Shown in pieces: positions 1-11,655 of a stretch of DNA of 64,000 nt. The stretch is taken from positions 55,088,552 through 55,152,551 of the forward strand of contig NC_079137.1 in NCBI RefSeq assembly GCF_945859705.1, read 5' to 3'. The translations under genes were made by a program, and so were the position numbers. The notes under the pieces were generated by a model that was given only the letters and a program-made list of their open reading frames with translations, was not told the origin of the DNA and did not search any database. The first letter of the stretch is position 1; every line of letters starts with the position of its first letter. This stretch comes from Episyrphus balteatus (lineage: Eukaryota; Arthropoda; Insecta; Diptera; Syrphidae).

Positions 1-1213
1 ATTTTATGAAGATTTTTGTTTTTATCAAAAGTTGCTTATCAACGAGAAGATTCTGAATATGATTTTAATTTTAATTTTGAACATAACTTTTGGGACTCAA
101 AGGTCTAATTAAAAATGGTGGCGATTGTGGAAAAATTCTTTATCAAAATTTTGTCAAAATCATGGCGAATACTAATATGATCGTGATAATGGCCTCATTG
201 TAATTTGTTCCTAGATTTAACGAGGTCTAACATAAATCCCTTTACTTAGCGGTATTTCTGTGAGAATTCGAAGTTCTTTCAGTAAAATTTTAAAACACAG
301 CTTAACAAAAAAAAAAACACAATTGAGGGGTCGAACTAGTGATAACTTGCTTCTAAAAAAAGGCTCTAATTGATTTACTTTTCGTTTTTAATCTTTGAAT
401 TTTGTTAGCGTAGATTGCATGCATTCAGATTAGCGAATGTATTGTAACACAATAATGGCAATTGTGAATTGGAAAGTTACAGAACTTTAAATAACTTTGC
501 TAAAGGAGATTCACTTTAAAAAAATCATCAAAATCGGAGCTGTTTATTTTGAAGAAAAAATGCACTTTTATTTAAGCTAAAAACATTTCAATTGTATTTG
601 TTTCTTCAAGAAGAGTGGGCCTCAGCTAAAATTATTTTGTCTTCTCAAGCATATTTGTTTCGATCCACCTCTGTGCACTTGAAGACTTTGGGATATTTCT
701 GTTTGTAAACTTTAAGAGAGCCAAAATTCTATTGGTTTATTTGTAAACAAGATTTTCTAATGAATAGTTTTTAAAAATTAATTTTGATTTTGATTTTTTT
801 TTATGTTTTTCATTAATTCCAAATAGGGTACAAACGTTGTCAACACCCCAAACATTTTAAGCGGGGAAAGTTTATTACTGGAAGGATCTTTACCTATAAT
901 AACGTTGCCGTATTTGTAGAGGAAGACTTTATTTCTTATTCAGCAAATTTTATTTGTGGTTGGGATGTAACAAGCAAAAAATAAACGAAAATTGCAATTG
1001 ACATCAAGTAGGGAGAACTCATCGAAAGTTCTACCATCCAACTTTGCTATTGTTTATGCTTGGTGAGGTAAATTGAATTTCAATCACATTATTTTGATTC
1101 GACCTACTAGCTTTTTATTCGATTAGAAAATTCTTTCGGTCAGTATAAGAAAAATACTAATCAGACGCAAAATAAGAAAATAAGAAATTGACTGTAATCT
1201 GTAATTGACTTAC
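1..1213. other. mus301 intron, left flank
   Basis: AT-rich sequence downstream of the third mus301 exon on the minus strand. I looked for a continuation of the helicase (motifs IV-VI) on the minus strand and saw none, so the next exon lies outside the window. No RNA gene or clear repeat was recognised. Confidence 0.5.
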
Positions 1214-3450
1214 CTTAAAATTAACAGTTCTTTTATAAACAAAAATTTCTTCTAAACAAGAACCAGCTGTATTGATTTCTAAAATATCACATCCGCATTT
1301 GATATACTCTTTCAATTCTACAGGACGAAATCCTCTCGTATAAACATCAGCGTCAAGAAAATCAGACAATTCGGGTAAATTACCAATTGTAGCACTCATT
1401 CCAACAATTTGTATACTGGCTGCAATGTAAAGGAAAAAGAATTTAAAAAATTTTATTGTTTAAATATTTAAATCATTTATTTAAACATACCGTTAATGTA
1501 CATAACTTTGGTGAGAAAAGCTTCTAAAGTAGCTCCTCGACCTTTTTCTCCAATCAAATGTAACTCATCCACGACTACAAGTCCTATTTCATTGGCTCTT
1601 CCAGCTTCGATTAGACTATCAAACAAAACGGCACCTTTTTCAATTGATCCAATAAAAATACACCTTCGCTTCTTTCGTGGCGGTGGGGGACATCTCCCTT
1701 TGCCAGCGGTATACTCTTCGACAATGAAATTTAAACCTAGTGCAAATGGTGCCATTGCACTAACTTTTTCTTGCACGATAGACACATAAGGCAGAATAAA
1801 GAGGACATGTTTCTCGCGGCAAATAATTTCACGCAACATTAGAATTTCAGCTACAAGAGTTTTACCACCACTTGTTGGCAATGCGTAAAGGAGATTCTTT
1901 CTCTTTCGAATAGCTGGAAGATTCAGACACTCATCTTGCCATTCTGAAATTACAATCAACATTTATTTATTTATTAAATCCGTTTAAGACTAAATCTTAA
2001 TACAAATCGAAATGAGATCATAAACTTGATTTAAAAAAAGATTCTTTGGCATATAAAATTTTCATTAAATGATGAGATTAGAAAATAATGATTTGTTTTC
2101 GAAAACTGAAATCAATTGTTTTAAAGTACTATTCAGACCATAGTTTGTTTTGCTGAATATAGGATACTTAAAGGCAACTGTCTTCTTATGTTAGCTTGAC
2201 TGTAATTAAAATTTAAACAAAACCGGGCTGATGGGGATGTTATTGTACCACTGATCAATTTAATTATATAACAAAGTTTTATTATACTGTTATGTTTCGC
2301 GAGAAGAGGAAGATTTATTAAGTTTAATTAATGTATGTAAGAAGGTCCAGGGAAGAAAATGAAGACAAAAACGTAGCACACTACAACGATAGAGTATCGG
2401 CCGATGAAAAAGTTTGTTTGATCGAAAAAAACGTTTGTTTTGCTACACAATTGCCTTCAAACTTAATGATATTATGTAGCTGTAGTGTGATCAGTAAACA
2501 TTAGTTTAATGTCAAGAATTATTCCTATGTCAAAAGAAAACAGATTTTCTATTCAACGAAGATGTATCAATCATGTAAATAGTATAATGATTTTTTTATT
2601 TCGTGTAAAACTCATTGTCGACTGTTTAAATTGCACCATTCCCTAAAACTATTAAGGTCTTTTTGAAGTTGAGAGCAGTCGTTTATTCTGTTAAAAAATT
2701 TATATCATGGACATAATATAAGAAAGGCTGAATTTTTTTATAATTGAAGTTAGGTCATTTATGTATAGAATAAATAATGAAGGGTCAAGATGGCTACCTT
2801 GTGGCACGCCGGAATTGACGTAGAATTGTTCAGATTGCACATTTCCAAAAATAACACTGCAGCATCTACTTTTCATATAGGATGCAATCAACATTAAAAA
2901 TCTTTCATTGAAACCGAGAGCCTTTTAGTTTGAGTCAATTCAAAATGATGTAAAACTAAATAGATTTGTAACAGTTGATTGATGATTATGGATTTAGATT
3001 TAGGTTTAGATTATGGATTCAAATAACTTAGGAATAACGGAAAGTTTAGCAATGGGACGGTAATTTAAAATGTCATTTTTAAACCCTTTTTACCCACCGG
3101 TGTTATAAATGCATTTTTTTCCACAGACTTGGAAAAATAGAACTTTTAAATAATTCATTGAATAAAACGTAAAAAGGATAGGATATAAACGCAAGATGGA
3201 ACTCCGTCAGGGACAGGAGTAAAGCAACTGTCTAGCTCTTTAATTTTTTGAATAATTGAATATTCATCGATAGTTAAACTAATTGTGTTAAGATATGAAA
3301 ATTCCGAGTGAGGAAGATTATGATTCAAAGGGTACTTCGTTAGAAGTAGTTAAAAAAAAATGCGTCTTTGAAGAAATCTGTAAATAAGTTTGAAATTTTA
3401 ACTGGGTCATTATTGAAGAATTTACTACGCACGAAGTTCCAAAAGCCTTT

Positions 3451-3483
<33 letters not shown>

Positions 3484-6214
3484 CTTTGTTTTCGTTATTT
3501 GATTAAAATTTGGTAAGTTACCGCACAGTTTACATACAGAGATTTGATAGGGAGCGGGTCAAAATTCTAACTTCAAAATTCTGATTTACAAAATTCTGCT
3601 TTTTTCAAAAAAATTCTGTTTTTCAAAATTCTGTTTTTCAAAATTCTGCTTTTTTTCTATTCTGTCTTTAAAAATTCTGCTTTTCAAAATTCTGCCACCA
3701 TTTTTTTACAAAAAAATTCTGCAAATTCTGCTTTTTTTCACAGCATATGCGTTTACTTTACCAAAATACACCTCATTAATGTTTTTTTATGTTGGTATTT
3801 TCTTAACTGCTTGATAAGTTTGCTTAATAAGTTTGAAATTTTAACTGGGTCATTATTGAAGAATTTACTACGCACGAAGTTCCAAAAGCCTTTTAGATAG
3901 ATAGATAGATAGATAGATAGATCTTTGTTTTCGTTATTTGATTAAAATTTGGTAAGTTACCGCACAGTTTACATACAGAGATTTGATAGGGAGCGGGTCA
4001 AAATTCTAACTTCAAAATTCTGATTTACAAAATTCTGCTTTTTTCAAAAAAATTCTGTTTTTCAAAATTCTGTTTTTCAAAATTCTGCTTTTTTTCTATT
4101 CTGTCTTTAAAAATTCTGCTTTTCAAAATTCTGCCACCATTTTTTTACAAAAAAATTCTGCAAATTCTGCTTTTTTTCACAGCATATGCGTTTACTTTAC
4201 CAAAATACACCTCATTAATGTTTTTTTATGTTGGTATTTTCTTAACTGCTTGCTGTTTAACTATCACAAATTATTTTCAAACTGTTTAGAGTACTGACTT
4301 TCTTATAACTCGCATCCATTCGAGTATGTATATCGTTGAAAACTAATTATAGAAATGTTGTTGTGTGATAAAGTATATTCCTTTTCTTTTTTAATGTTTT
4401 GAATATCATTTTTTGTTTGCTAATTAAATAATGTTCAATTATTATTTTTGGAAGATATTTATCATTAAAAACCTTTTCTCAATATTTTAAAATTTATTGA
4501 TTTATCAAAAAAAAATACGAATATTACAAAAAATTGACAAAGTACTGCAAGTAAGTAATCTCGAATAGGCAGCAAATTTAGCCAGAAGATGATTTTACAA
4601 AATTCTGCCAAAAATACAAATTTTAAATTGTTGGCAGAATTTTGAAAAACAGAATTTTGAAAAGCCGAATTTTAACAAAAGAATTTTGACCCCAGCAGAA
4701 TTTTGACCCCAACCCATTTGATAATGTGTGTTAATGATTTGTTTTTTAAATAAGTAGGTATTTGAAAAGCCTTTTAGGTTTTGTTTCAATTCACTCTCGA
4801 TTTTTAAGATATAGTCAGAATATACAACGTTTGAATAATCCTAAAAAAAAAATTTTGTTCAAAGTAAACTTTATAGTCCTCATAGCCTCTTGATTTACAA
4901 AAAAATATTTATTCTTTTGTTTTTCAAGTATTTTAGATGAGTGTTTATGATTCATTGCAAGATTTACGTACTGGTGTATTAATGATGAAACAGGCAAAAA
5001 CTAGGTATACTATAAAATTTTAATCACATATTAATATTACGATTTAAAAGAATTTGATTGTAGTCAATATTGCAGAATAAGCTAGCAAGCTGATTAAAAT
5101 AACATTTTTTTGAAACTTAACTCAAGCATTTTATTCCCATTATAAGACGGAATGAACATAATTTGTGCCCAAGATTATCAAAGTGGACTAAGTCACTTTT
5201 TGCATTGTTTAAAGAAAACCTAATTTAATAACCTTTCTTATAACGATTTAATTGTATGTCTTTTTTAAAATCACTGAAGGAGTAACAAAAAAGTAGTTTA
5301 TTTACTGCAATTTCGCATTCAAATTAACTTTACCCCTTAAATAATAATTATTTTTATGCTGGAATTGATCGGTTTTTTAGGAGTGACTTAGTCCACTTTC
5401 ATAATTAAGGGTACATTTATACTTAGTGATACTTACCATACAAACTTTTAATCCCTTTATGCTCAAATATCATTTTTTTAACATTGCCAGGAAGTCCATA
5501 AAAGTCTCCACGACTTGGGAACTCATCAATCGGCTGATCTTCTGGGAAACCCTGAGTTTCCCAGTTAATAGCCGAAAGATGTTGTTCATCTTGTCTGAAG
5601 GAACTGCCAACAGCAGCTCCTCCAATAGTTCGATTTTTAATTTCCTCACGAGTCTCATATTGAGTCCCTTGCATAAAATTTGTCATATCAAAATGATGAG
5701 CTATAGAGCTAGATAGTTGCTCTTTTAGACCCAAAGTAACTGGTTGCTTTGGAACTTTAAAGGCAATATCATCTAGAAACTTTTGAGTATTTTGTACATT
5801 CAAATCCTCAACAATATCATCATCGAAATACTTCATCAAATCTTCACTTTGTCTAAATGCATTGCAAGGTGGTTCAATATCTTTAAATAGACTATCATCG
5901 AATTCTTTCAAAGTTTCATCGTCATTATTTGATGATGGACCAGCCATATCATCGATTTTAATATCAGAAAATAAACTATCATGACCATCGTTGGTAAATA
6001 AATCTTGTTGAGTTTTGGATTCATTAAGTTCGTTAGATAGTTTGATATCAGAAAGGAAACTATCCTCGTCACTGTCGGGCCATGAAAATGGTTCATGGAG
6101 TGTTGTATTGGATTTTGGTGAATTGCAACTATCGATACGAAGTCTTTTGTGAGCTGGTGATTGAACAATATCATTTGGATTCATTTTGGCAGGTTTATTT
6201 AATTTATCCAACAT
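1214..6214 (-). CDS. mus301: HELQ/Mus301-family DNA helicase, N-terminal half (cut by window edge)
   Basis: Three exons join in phase: 6214-5437, 1943-1491 and 1419-1214, with donors GTAAGT, GTATGT, GTAAGT and CAG acceptors; the rest lies left of the window. HELQ is a superfamily 2, Ski2-like 3'-5' helicase acting in the nucleus on stalled forks, interstrand crosslinks and meiotic breaks; the fly orthologue is Mus301/Spindle-C. Residues 1-250 are acidic, low complexity and without a known fold. The exon 1-2 junction rebuilds the family signature L-Y-x-W-Q-x-E-C-L. Walker A PTSGGKT is at about 282-288, the DELH box at about 385-388, and the third exon carries motif III (GMSATIGN) and the D-V-Y-T-R-GFRPVEL segment. 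Start is the methionine at 6214; an in-frame methionine 10 codons later (6184) is equally possible. PolQ helicase is the alternative, but the long acidic N-terminus and the DELH context favour HELQ. The first intron is 3.5 kb and full of repeats. Confidence 0.9.
2500..3465 (-). mobile_element. Decayed non-LTR retrotransposon reverse transcriptase (jockey-like)
   Basis: Inside the first mus301 intron. Reading the minus strand from about 3460 to 2500 through several frameshifts and stops gives, in order: an F-W-N-F-V-R-S linker block, an S-N-L-F-T-D-F-F segment, a D-G-V-P-S block (normally GPDG-P), an F-P-S-L-W-K segment, a degraded N-Y-R-P-I block, and near 2800 the catalytic-domain signature SGVPQGSHLDPSLFILYIND. 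Downstream a D-C-S-Q-L-Q-K-D-L segment follows. The order matches jockey-clade LINE reverse transcriptases. It is not functional. The same strand as the host gene. Confidence 0.75.
3383..4252. repeat. Direct tandem duplication, about 430 bp x 2
   Basis: Copy 1 is about 3383-3813 and copy 2 about 3826-4252, offset 443 bases; they are nearly identical except that copy 2 has one GATA unit fewer in its (GATA)n run. The unit holds the 5' tip of the retrotransposon fragment, the (GATA)n tract and a stretch rich in the short motif AAAATTCTG. The joint between copies carries a small repeat of TAAGTTTG. Near identity means the duplication is recent. Confidence 0.9.
3452..3484. repeat. (GATA)n microsatellite
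   Basis: About eight tandem GATA units; repeated at about 3894-3922 with one unit fewer in the second copy of the local duplication. Confidence 0.95.
3545..4725. mobile_element. Foldback-like element with AAAATTCTG subrepeats
   Basis: From about 3545 the plus strand has GGGTCAAAATTCT followed by many copies of TTTTTCAAAATTCTG. The inverse complement of the same motif occurs at about 4600-4720, ending with GAATTTTGACCCCAACCC. The two ends are inverted relative to each other and the array is made of one short subrepeat, the organisation of foldback elements with long inverted subrepeats. Interrupted by the 430-bp duplication. Boundaries are approximate and no target duplication was identified. 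Confidence 0.45.
4735..4840 (-). mobile_element. LINE fragment upstream of the foldback-like element
   Basis: Minus-strand reading gives D-Y-I-L-K-I-E-S-E-L-K-Q-N-P-K-G-F-S-N, the short block that precedes the palm domain in jockey-type reverse transcriptases. It overlaps in type with the block at 3450, so it may be the other side of a LINE broken by the foldback-like insertion. Very short, so only suggestive. Confidence 0.35.
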
Positions 6215-7529
6215 TTTTTATTTGTTTTTAGATTAACTTTTAACGATTTTTTGTCATTTTTTGTTTATTTCAAGTTTTTTAACATCTCTTTGTTTTGAAT
6301 CAAAAAATGTGGAAAAAAACAAATGAAACTGGAATGTAGTAGACGCATTAGTGATACCAAATTATCAATTTTATGATAAAAACCGCATTGCCACTTTTTT
6401 AGTGAGTTTTACAAATTATTTAAACTGAAAAGTCCAGAAATGTGAATCTTCTGAAATCCATGAATTGGTTCAATATTCATTTATTTCAAAATAACCAAGT
6501 TCGTACTTGAACATTAACCAAAGCTGAATTATAATTATTACTTAATGGCCAGTTGGTGGTTAAGCCTTGGTTCAAAAAATTTTACTCTCGAATTTCGGTG
6601 GATTGGCTGCGGTTAACTTCTATATCTAGTAATACAATCAACACAATAGGGGATATTCTTAGACACTGTCTAAGCTGCTTCTATAAAAGACTGGAGTTTA
6701 TCCTATTCAAATCACATCGGATAAACCCCACCCAACTAACATTTCAGCTTTGGTAAAGGTATTATAGAAGCTACATTTCAGTTTCTTTTTAACTTTAGTA
6801 AGATTGTTGGACATGGAAAAAGGAGAACGTTATACAAGTTTGACACTTTATAAGAATATACTCATAAGGTCTATAAGAAGCTTAAACAAAGATTTACCAA
6901 AGCTCTACCGAAGCTTTGAGATTTGACAGATAGCTTCGAAAGAGCTTGTATAGCTCTTTAATACATGTCTTATAGAAATTAAAAAAAAAAAAAAACAACT
7001 ACAAAAACAAAAAAGAATTTCCTTTTTTAATTGGTTTTGATTTGATTTTAAATCATGAATTTTTTTAATCTGAAATTATATACAACATTTCATTTGGTTT
7101 TAGTATACCTATTTATAATAATTTTAAAAGTATATAATTTTTTTTACCAAACCTGTAGTAAGCAGATCGGGATAAATTTTTAGCTCCCATACAAAATTAT
7201 TTCAGAAATTAAACCGAGTTGTTCGCAGATTCAGATTTATCTGTCACAATTAAGCGAGAAAAATAAGTAAAAAAAAAAACAGAGAAAAAAATGTCAGCTA
7301 AAATTTTGCGTGATCTGCCTTGTGAACACCTTTAAAATCTATGTATTTTTTTTAATTGCCATGTGAATACAGGCATTAAATTTCCAAAAAATAAATTTGG
7401 TAGCATTGCACATAATTTTCTTACGCCCTTTGTGCATCTTTTCTAAGAAAACCAAATGTCAAAACCAACGTCATTTATGACAGAACAAATAATTTAACTT
7501 TTTTTTTTCCAGAAAAAAAAAAAATATAA
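6215..7529. other. mus301-EMC10 divergent intergenic region
   Basis: 1.3 kb between two divergent start codons, so both promoters should be here. I recognise no TATA box or named element. A degraded relative of the GGCCAGTTGTACAAA MITE family lies near 6545-6640 and a short inverted-repeat element at 7160-7321. The rest is AT-rich with several A-runs. Confidence 0.5.
7160..7321. mobile_element. MITE, GCAGATCGGG family
   Basis: Left end GCAGATCGGGATAAATTTTT, right end (reversed) GCAGATCACGCAAAATTTTA: imperfect terminal inverted repeats of about 25 bp around a 110-bp AT-rich core. Same family as the elements at 12149-14168 and 48434-48550. Non-coding. Confidence 0.6.
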
Positions 7530-8520
7530 ATGGGTTCCTCAAAGTTATTATTTCTTTTGATAACTTTTTCATTTGTCCTCCTCGGATCGGTAAATAAATT
7601 AAATACAAAAATGGAAAACATTAATACTCATTATCTTTTTAGTGTTATCTCGAAAACGATGGCTGGATAAGTATTGAACTAAAACATGCCCTGGATGCTT
7701 CGAACCCTGAAAAATTTTCTCATCGTGGCAATGTAACAATTCCTAGTTTATTTGGACAAGCTAAAACATATCAAGAAGTCCTAACCCAGTCGGAGCGACA
7801 AAGTTTGAAGGTATGTATTTGTTTTGTAACTTTGAAATGAAAAATTTTCTAAAAAAGCGCCGAAGACTATTCAAATCCAAGATTGCATTGAACTTGCCTT
7901 TTACAATTGAATTTCATAATGGCGAAATTAGGGCCTAAACTAAAACCAAAACTTCGACCTTCCTTTCCTCCCCCTTCTTCATATTCATACTTGTTTCTAT
8001 TCTAGAGACTAGCCGAGACTGATGAATTCTACAGACTTCAAGCAAACGTTGTCTATCCCGACGGCACAACCCACACCTTCCTCACAGCAACAAAAGCATG
8101 CAACCTCGTGTTGTCAGACCTTTATGATGTCTTGTGGGTTTCCATCGATGGAACTGGATTTGTTACAGCCGTCACACAGACAATCTTCAGTTCAGCTTTT
8201 GCTGATTGCAAAAACAGCGACATTTCAATATCCGGTTTAGATGAGTTCAACACAGATGTCCTAATCAAACACATGGAACTAGCACCAATCCCAGATACAG
8301 CTAGTTTTATTCAAAAGGTCGAACGTGAGCGGGAGGCTCGAGAAAAGGGTGAAGTTCGAGATAACCGAGGTTTCTTTGCAAAATACGTGAGTCAAACTAT
8401 GAATGTAGTTCGTAAAAGGCAATATTAATAACAATTTTATCATTTCAGTGGATGTACATTGTACCCGTGGTTCTCTTGGTGTTTATATCGGGAGCAACAA
8501 ACCAAGATGGTGCCAAGTAG
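7530..8520 (+). CDS. EMC10: ER membrane protein complex subunit 10
   Basis: Exons 7530-7589, 7643-7810, 8006-8386 and 8449-8520, all phase 0, give 226 residues. Exon 1 encodes almost exactly the signal peptide (M-G-S-S-K then a hydrophobic stretch of 15 residues). The body is the EMC10 domain, with the conserved W-V-S-I-D-G region and beta-rich lumenal fold expected of the family; the last exon encodes a single membrane segment (W-M-Y-I-V-P-V-V-L-L-V-F-I) and a short tail. EMC10 is a subunit of the ER membrane complex, which inserts tail-anchored and multi-pass proteins; the mature domain faces the ER lumen. Start is the first ATG (7530). A polyadenylation signal AATAAA lies at 8586-8591. Length is a little under the human protein (about 260). 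The four introns boundaries are canonical. Confidence 0.92.
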
Positions 8521-8585
8521 AAGCATCAACATCTTAAAATAGTTCATCTTTAGTCAATGTTCTGCATTTCTTTTTCCAAAATTAT

Positions 8586-8591
8586 AATAAA
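8586..8591 (+). terminator. EMC10 polyadenylation signal
   Basis: AATAAA 66 bases after the EMC10 stop codon. A retroelement insertion begins only 28 bases further on. Confidence 0.65.
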
Positions 8592-9084
8592 GAACTTTAG
8601 TGTACTAACAACTTTTTTTACCATTTGGTATTTAGTTTCTTGAAACCTCGGGTCAAGAATTGTAAAGTGATACTGGGAAAAGAGTTCGCCCATCAACACC
8701 GTCTCCTACTGACAGAATCTAATAATACAGAGCAAAAGTAACGCCTCGAAGTAGAATATAGAAACTGAAGAAAGAAGCGAAGAAGTAGTGTACCCAAATT
8801 CAAGCAGAGTACCTACTGAAGGTCTGTATTGCGAGCTAGATGAAATTTCTACCCACACTTCTCGTGTTATTCAATGGCTACGACAAAACACGAATAAGGG
8901 CGCAACCATCTGCAAAATAGCGGCTCAAAGTAGAAGTAATGCTCAGGACATCTGTTCGCAAAAGTTCATTAACAATGCTCAGGGCTTACTAAGGAAGGCG
9001 ACGAAATTCTCTAAAGCCGACAGGGGCGACTTCTCAATGAACAATTTCCAAGGCTATGCTTTCCAATATCTTCAACATTCACCT

Positions 9085-9215
9085 AACTAAAGCGAAGTAT
9101 GGAATTCGAATTCACAACAGGTGTACACTAGGGAAGCGTTTTGAGTCCTCTGCTTTTAATTACAGTTCATGATTACCTACTCGAAGGCAAAGTGAGGGAC
9201 ACAAAGTGCATCAGT
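9085..9215 (+). mobile_element. Second LINE fragment, plus strand, within the insertion
   Basis: Reads T-G-V-H-stop-G-S-V-L-S-P-L-L-L-I-T-V-H-D-Y, the reverse transcriptase GV-QGSVLSPLL block of another LINE family in the opposite orientation. Only this block is convincing; upstream sequence (8788-9080) has a short open frame but no recognisable domain. Confidence 0.45.
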
Positions 9216-9243
9216 TAGCGCCAATTCACACATCGCCAAAAAC

Positions 9244-9341
9244 GGTCCGGTACCGGGTAAACGCTCCTTTTGGAAGGTTGCAAGATACACATTTGTTTAC
9301 TTTGCAACCTTCTAAAAGAGGGCATTTACCCGGTACCGGGT
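9244..9341. repeat. 40-bp-arm hairpin
   Basis: GGTACCGGGTAAACGC...GGAAGGTTGCAAG (9249-9285) is the inverse of CTTTGCAACCTTCTAAAAG...TTTACCCGGTACC (9300-9338), separated by about 14 bases. Probably a very short foldback MITE nested in the LINE insertion; it could also form a stable RNA stem. Confidence 0.7.
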
Positions 9342-10652
9342 AACTCAAAGGATTTTAATCTACCCTTGTTATGATGAACACACACGAGCGTTAGGAAAAT
9401 AGGGAGGGATTTGAAAAGAGATACCGATTAATACTAGTTTTGAACTTCTGAAATGGCATGGAAAAACGGAGGCTGGTAATGCGTTCCACATTCGTGTAGT
9501 ACGGCTGAAAAAAAAAATTCTGTATTCGACGGTACGTCCGAAATTAGACTAAAGACTAAACTGATGAGCATTCCTTGAAGTGCGAGTATTACGGTTGAAT
9601 TGTTTGAGGGGAGGAATACAACTACCTATTTTGTCGGAGCAATGCCTATAAAAATAACGATAGAATAACCAAAGTCGTGAGACATTACGACGGTGCTCGA
9701 GGGACGTAATTGTATCAGTTATTGATCTATCACCTATCATTTTTAAAGCTCTATTTTGTATTATATCCAAGAAACTCAGAGGTTATTGGAGCACCTACCC
9801 AGATGTGGGAGCTATACTCGAGCTTTATACTAATAGAATATATGCCTTATAAATAACTGCTAGATCATACGGGGAGATAAACATTTCACAGCGGATTTAA
9901 CGGTGGCAAATGGTGACAGGTTACATTTTAATGATAGTAAGCAGCATTGTGTTTTTGAAGCATTAAACTCTACGCGATTTCTTATTCCCCATTGGACAAT
10001 GCTATCAACATCAGAATTTAATGAGATTATCTTATTTAGCCATTCGAGATTCACATCCAAAGAACATGGGCGAGAATCCGGAAACGAATTTGAAAAACTG
10101 AGGGTACTATCATCGGTAAAACAGTTAAGTGGATTAGAAGTTTCAGAAAGCAGATCATTTATAAAAATGAGAAAGAGAGTCGGAGACAGAACGGAGCCCT
10201 GGGGCACACCAGCATTTATTTTGTGGGTTTCAGACTTGAATCCATTCAATACAACTTGTATTGAACGGTTCAAAAGGTAGTTTCTAATCCAATTAAGAAA
10301 AACTCATCGACTCCAAAAGCGCACGCATTTTCGAAAGAAGAGCTTGGTGCTAAACTCTATCAAAAGCCTTTGAAATATCAACTACAACAATCTTACTTTC
10401 TCCAAAACGATGTAAAGATTTATTTCACTGTTCGGTGAGATAAACTATCAGATCACCAGCCAGTGGACCTGCTTCTCCGAAAGTCGTACTACCGGTCATT
10501 AAGAAGCTTTCGTTCCTCAAAATATTTCTTGAGTTGAAAATTAATCACCGTTTCCATGACCTTGGAAAGAACAAACAAGGGACGAGAAAAGGAAGAAAAA
10601 GTGTACTAACAACTTTTTTGATTTTTATTTGAGTTTTTTAACAATTTGTTCT

Positions 10653-11447
10653 TTAGTTTTGCTTGACTGAATCGTCTTTGACGATTCCTTTGCCAGCTGG
10701 TTTCGAAATCAATTTAGCCATCATCTTCTCCTCCTTGGCCTTGCGTTTGGCTTCCTTTTGCTTCTTGCGATCTTCCTTTTCTTTCTGCTCGAGCATTTCC
10801 TTGAATCGTTCATCACGAGGATCCACTTTGAAGCCAAAGTGTCGACGTACCTCTTCGACCAGACGTTCCTTTCGTTGTTTTGCAGCCAATGCATCAGCTT
10901 CTTTCTTGGCAACCTTGGCATTCAAATCTGCCTTCCATTGTTCTAGTTTTTCTAGTTTCTTTGTGATTTCTTCTTCTCGTTTTTGGATTTGTTCTTTAGC
11001 TAGTTTCTCTTCGTTTTTAGACTTGGCAATAAGCTCTTGCAATGTGTAAGGAAAAGCAACTTGTTCATATCGTTTTTGAGCTTCAAGATCCTTTTTAGTT
11101 GGGAAACAAATTCTAGGATCCACACCGCTAGCCAAACCATAGCGACCGATTTGTTTGCGTTGGTATTTCTCTGTCAGATGGATCCATGAATGTGGTTCGG
11201 TGTAGGGTTTTTCATTGTGTAGGAATTTTCGGTGTTGTACTAGCAGACCGGATTTGTTGAAGAAACTTTCTGGTTTTGGTTCTTCGAATTCTTCTTCGGC
11301 AAACGATGGAGGTTTGTCTGGGACTTCGATAAGTTCATCATCGTCTTTGGTTGCAGTTGCAAAGAATCTTAAGCTGTTTCTGCCAATTATTGAATTTACC
11401 AAATAACTTTGGTGTGGAATCTTAGCAAGTGATTGCATGCTTTTCAT
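10653..11447 (-). CDS. GADD45GIP1: CR6-interacting factor 1 (GADD45GIP1 / mitoribosomal protein mL64)
   Basis: Single-exon gene, 264 residues. The first 30 or so residues are basic and serine-rich without acids, as in a mitochondrial presequence. The core G-R-Y-G-L-A-S-G-V-D-P at about 101-110 is the family signature. From about 135 to 245 comes a long charged coiled coil, with a G-F-K-V-D-P-R-D-E-R-F block matching the human protein's G-Y-Q-V-D-P-R region. CRIF1 is a component of the large mitochondrial ribosomal subunit near the exit tunnel and is needed for membrane insertion of respiratory-chain proteins; in mammals it was also described as a nuclear cell-cycle regulator. Slightly longer than the human protein (222). 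Convergent with EMC10, separated now by a LINE insertion. A reversed AATAAA lies about 24 bases past the stop, near 10624. Confidence 0.88.
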   Translation of the reverse strand: MKSMQSLAKIPHQSYLVNSIIGRNSLRFFATATKDDDELIEVPDKPPSFAEEEFEEPKPESFFNKSGLLVQHRKFLHNEKPYTEPHSWIHLTEKYQRKQIGRYGLASGVDPRICFPTKKDLEAQKRYEQVAFPYTLQELIAKSKNEEKLAKEQIQKREEEITKKLEKLEQWKADLNAKVAKKEADALAAKQRKERLVEEVRRHFGFKVDPRDERFKEMLEQKEKEDRKKQKEAKRKAKEEKMMAKLISKPAGKGIVKDDSVKQN

Positions 11448-11655
11448 TTTGTAATTTTTTAAAATTTTATTTACAAAAATAGATTTTCAAAATAGCACAC
11501 CATCAGAAATGAAAAATTTTGATTCGGTTTTTTTTTTTATTCGATGTCAAGATGACATAAGAGCACATTTTAATTTCTTGCACTCAAAGTTTTAAAAGTG
11601 TTGGAAGGAAATTTAATGTAAGCAAGCATTTAGATGGGACTTTTTGATTTACAGA

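Larger units (their letters stand above)
8619..10599 (-). mobile_element. 5'-truncated non-LTR retrotransposon insertion with 20-bp target duplication
   Basis: The 20-base sequence AGTGTACTAACAACTTTTTT occurs at 8599-8618 and again at 10600-10619, directly flanking 1981 bp of inserted DNA between the 3' ends of EMC10 and CRIF1. On the minus strand the insertion opens abruptly at 10599 inside a reverse transcriptase domain (blocks: L-S-K-V-M-E-T-V-I-N; V-V-D-I-S-K-A-F-D; W-I-R-N-Y-L; GVPQGSVLSPTLFLIFINDL; FTDDSTLSFS; near 9700 I-Q-N-R-A-L-K; near 9440 W-N-A-L-P-A-S-V-F-P). Truncation of the 5' end right at the target duplication is the signature of target-primed reverse transcription. CR1/jockey-like. 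Several stops, so dead. The left 700 bp includes an unrelated plus-strand fragment. Confidence 0.85.

Noticed and set aside
8788..9090. 100-codon frame upstream of the plus-strand LINE block
   Set aside because: No family recognised; lies within the target-duplicated insertion, so at most transposon-derived.
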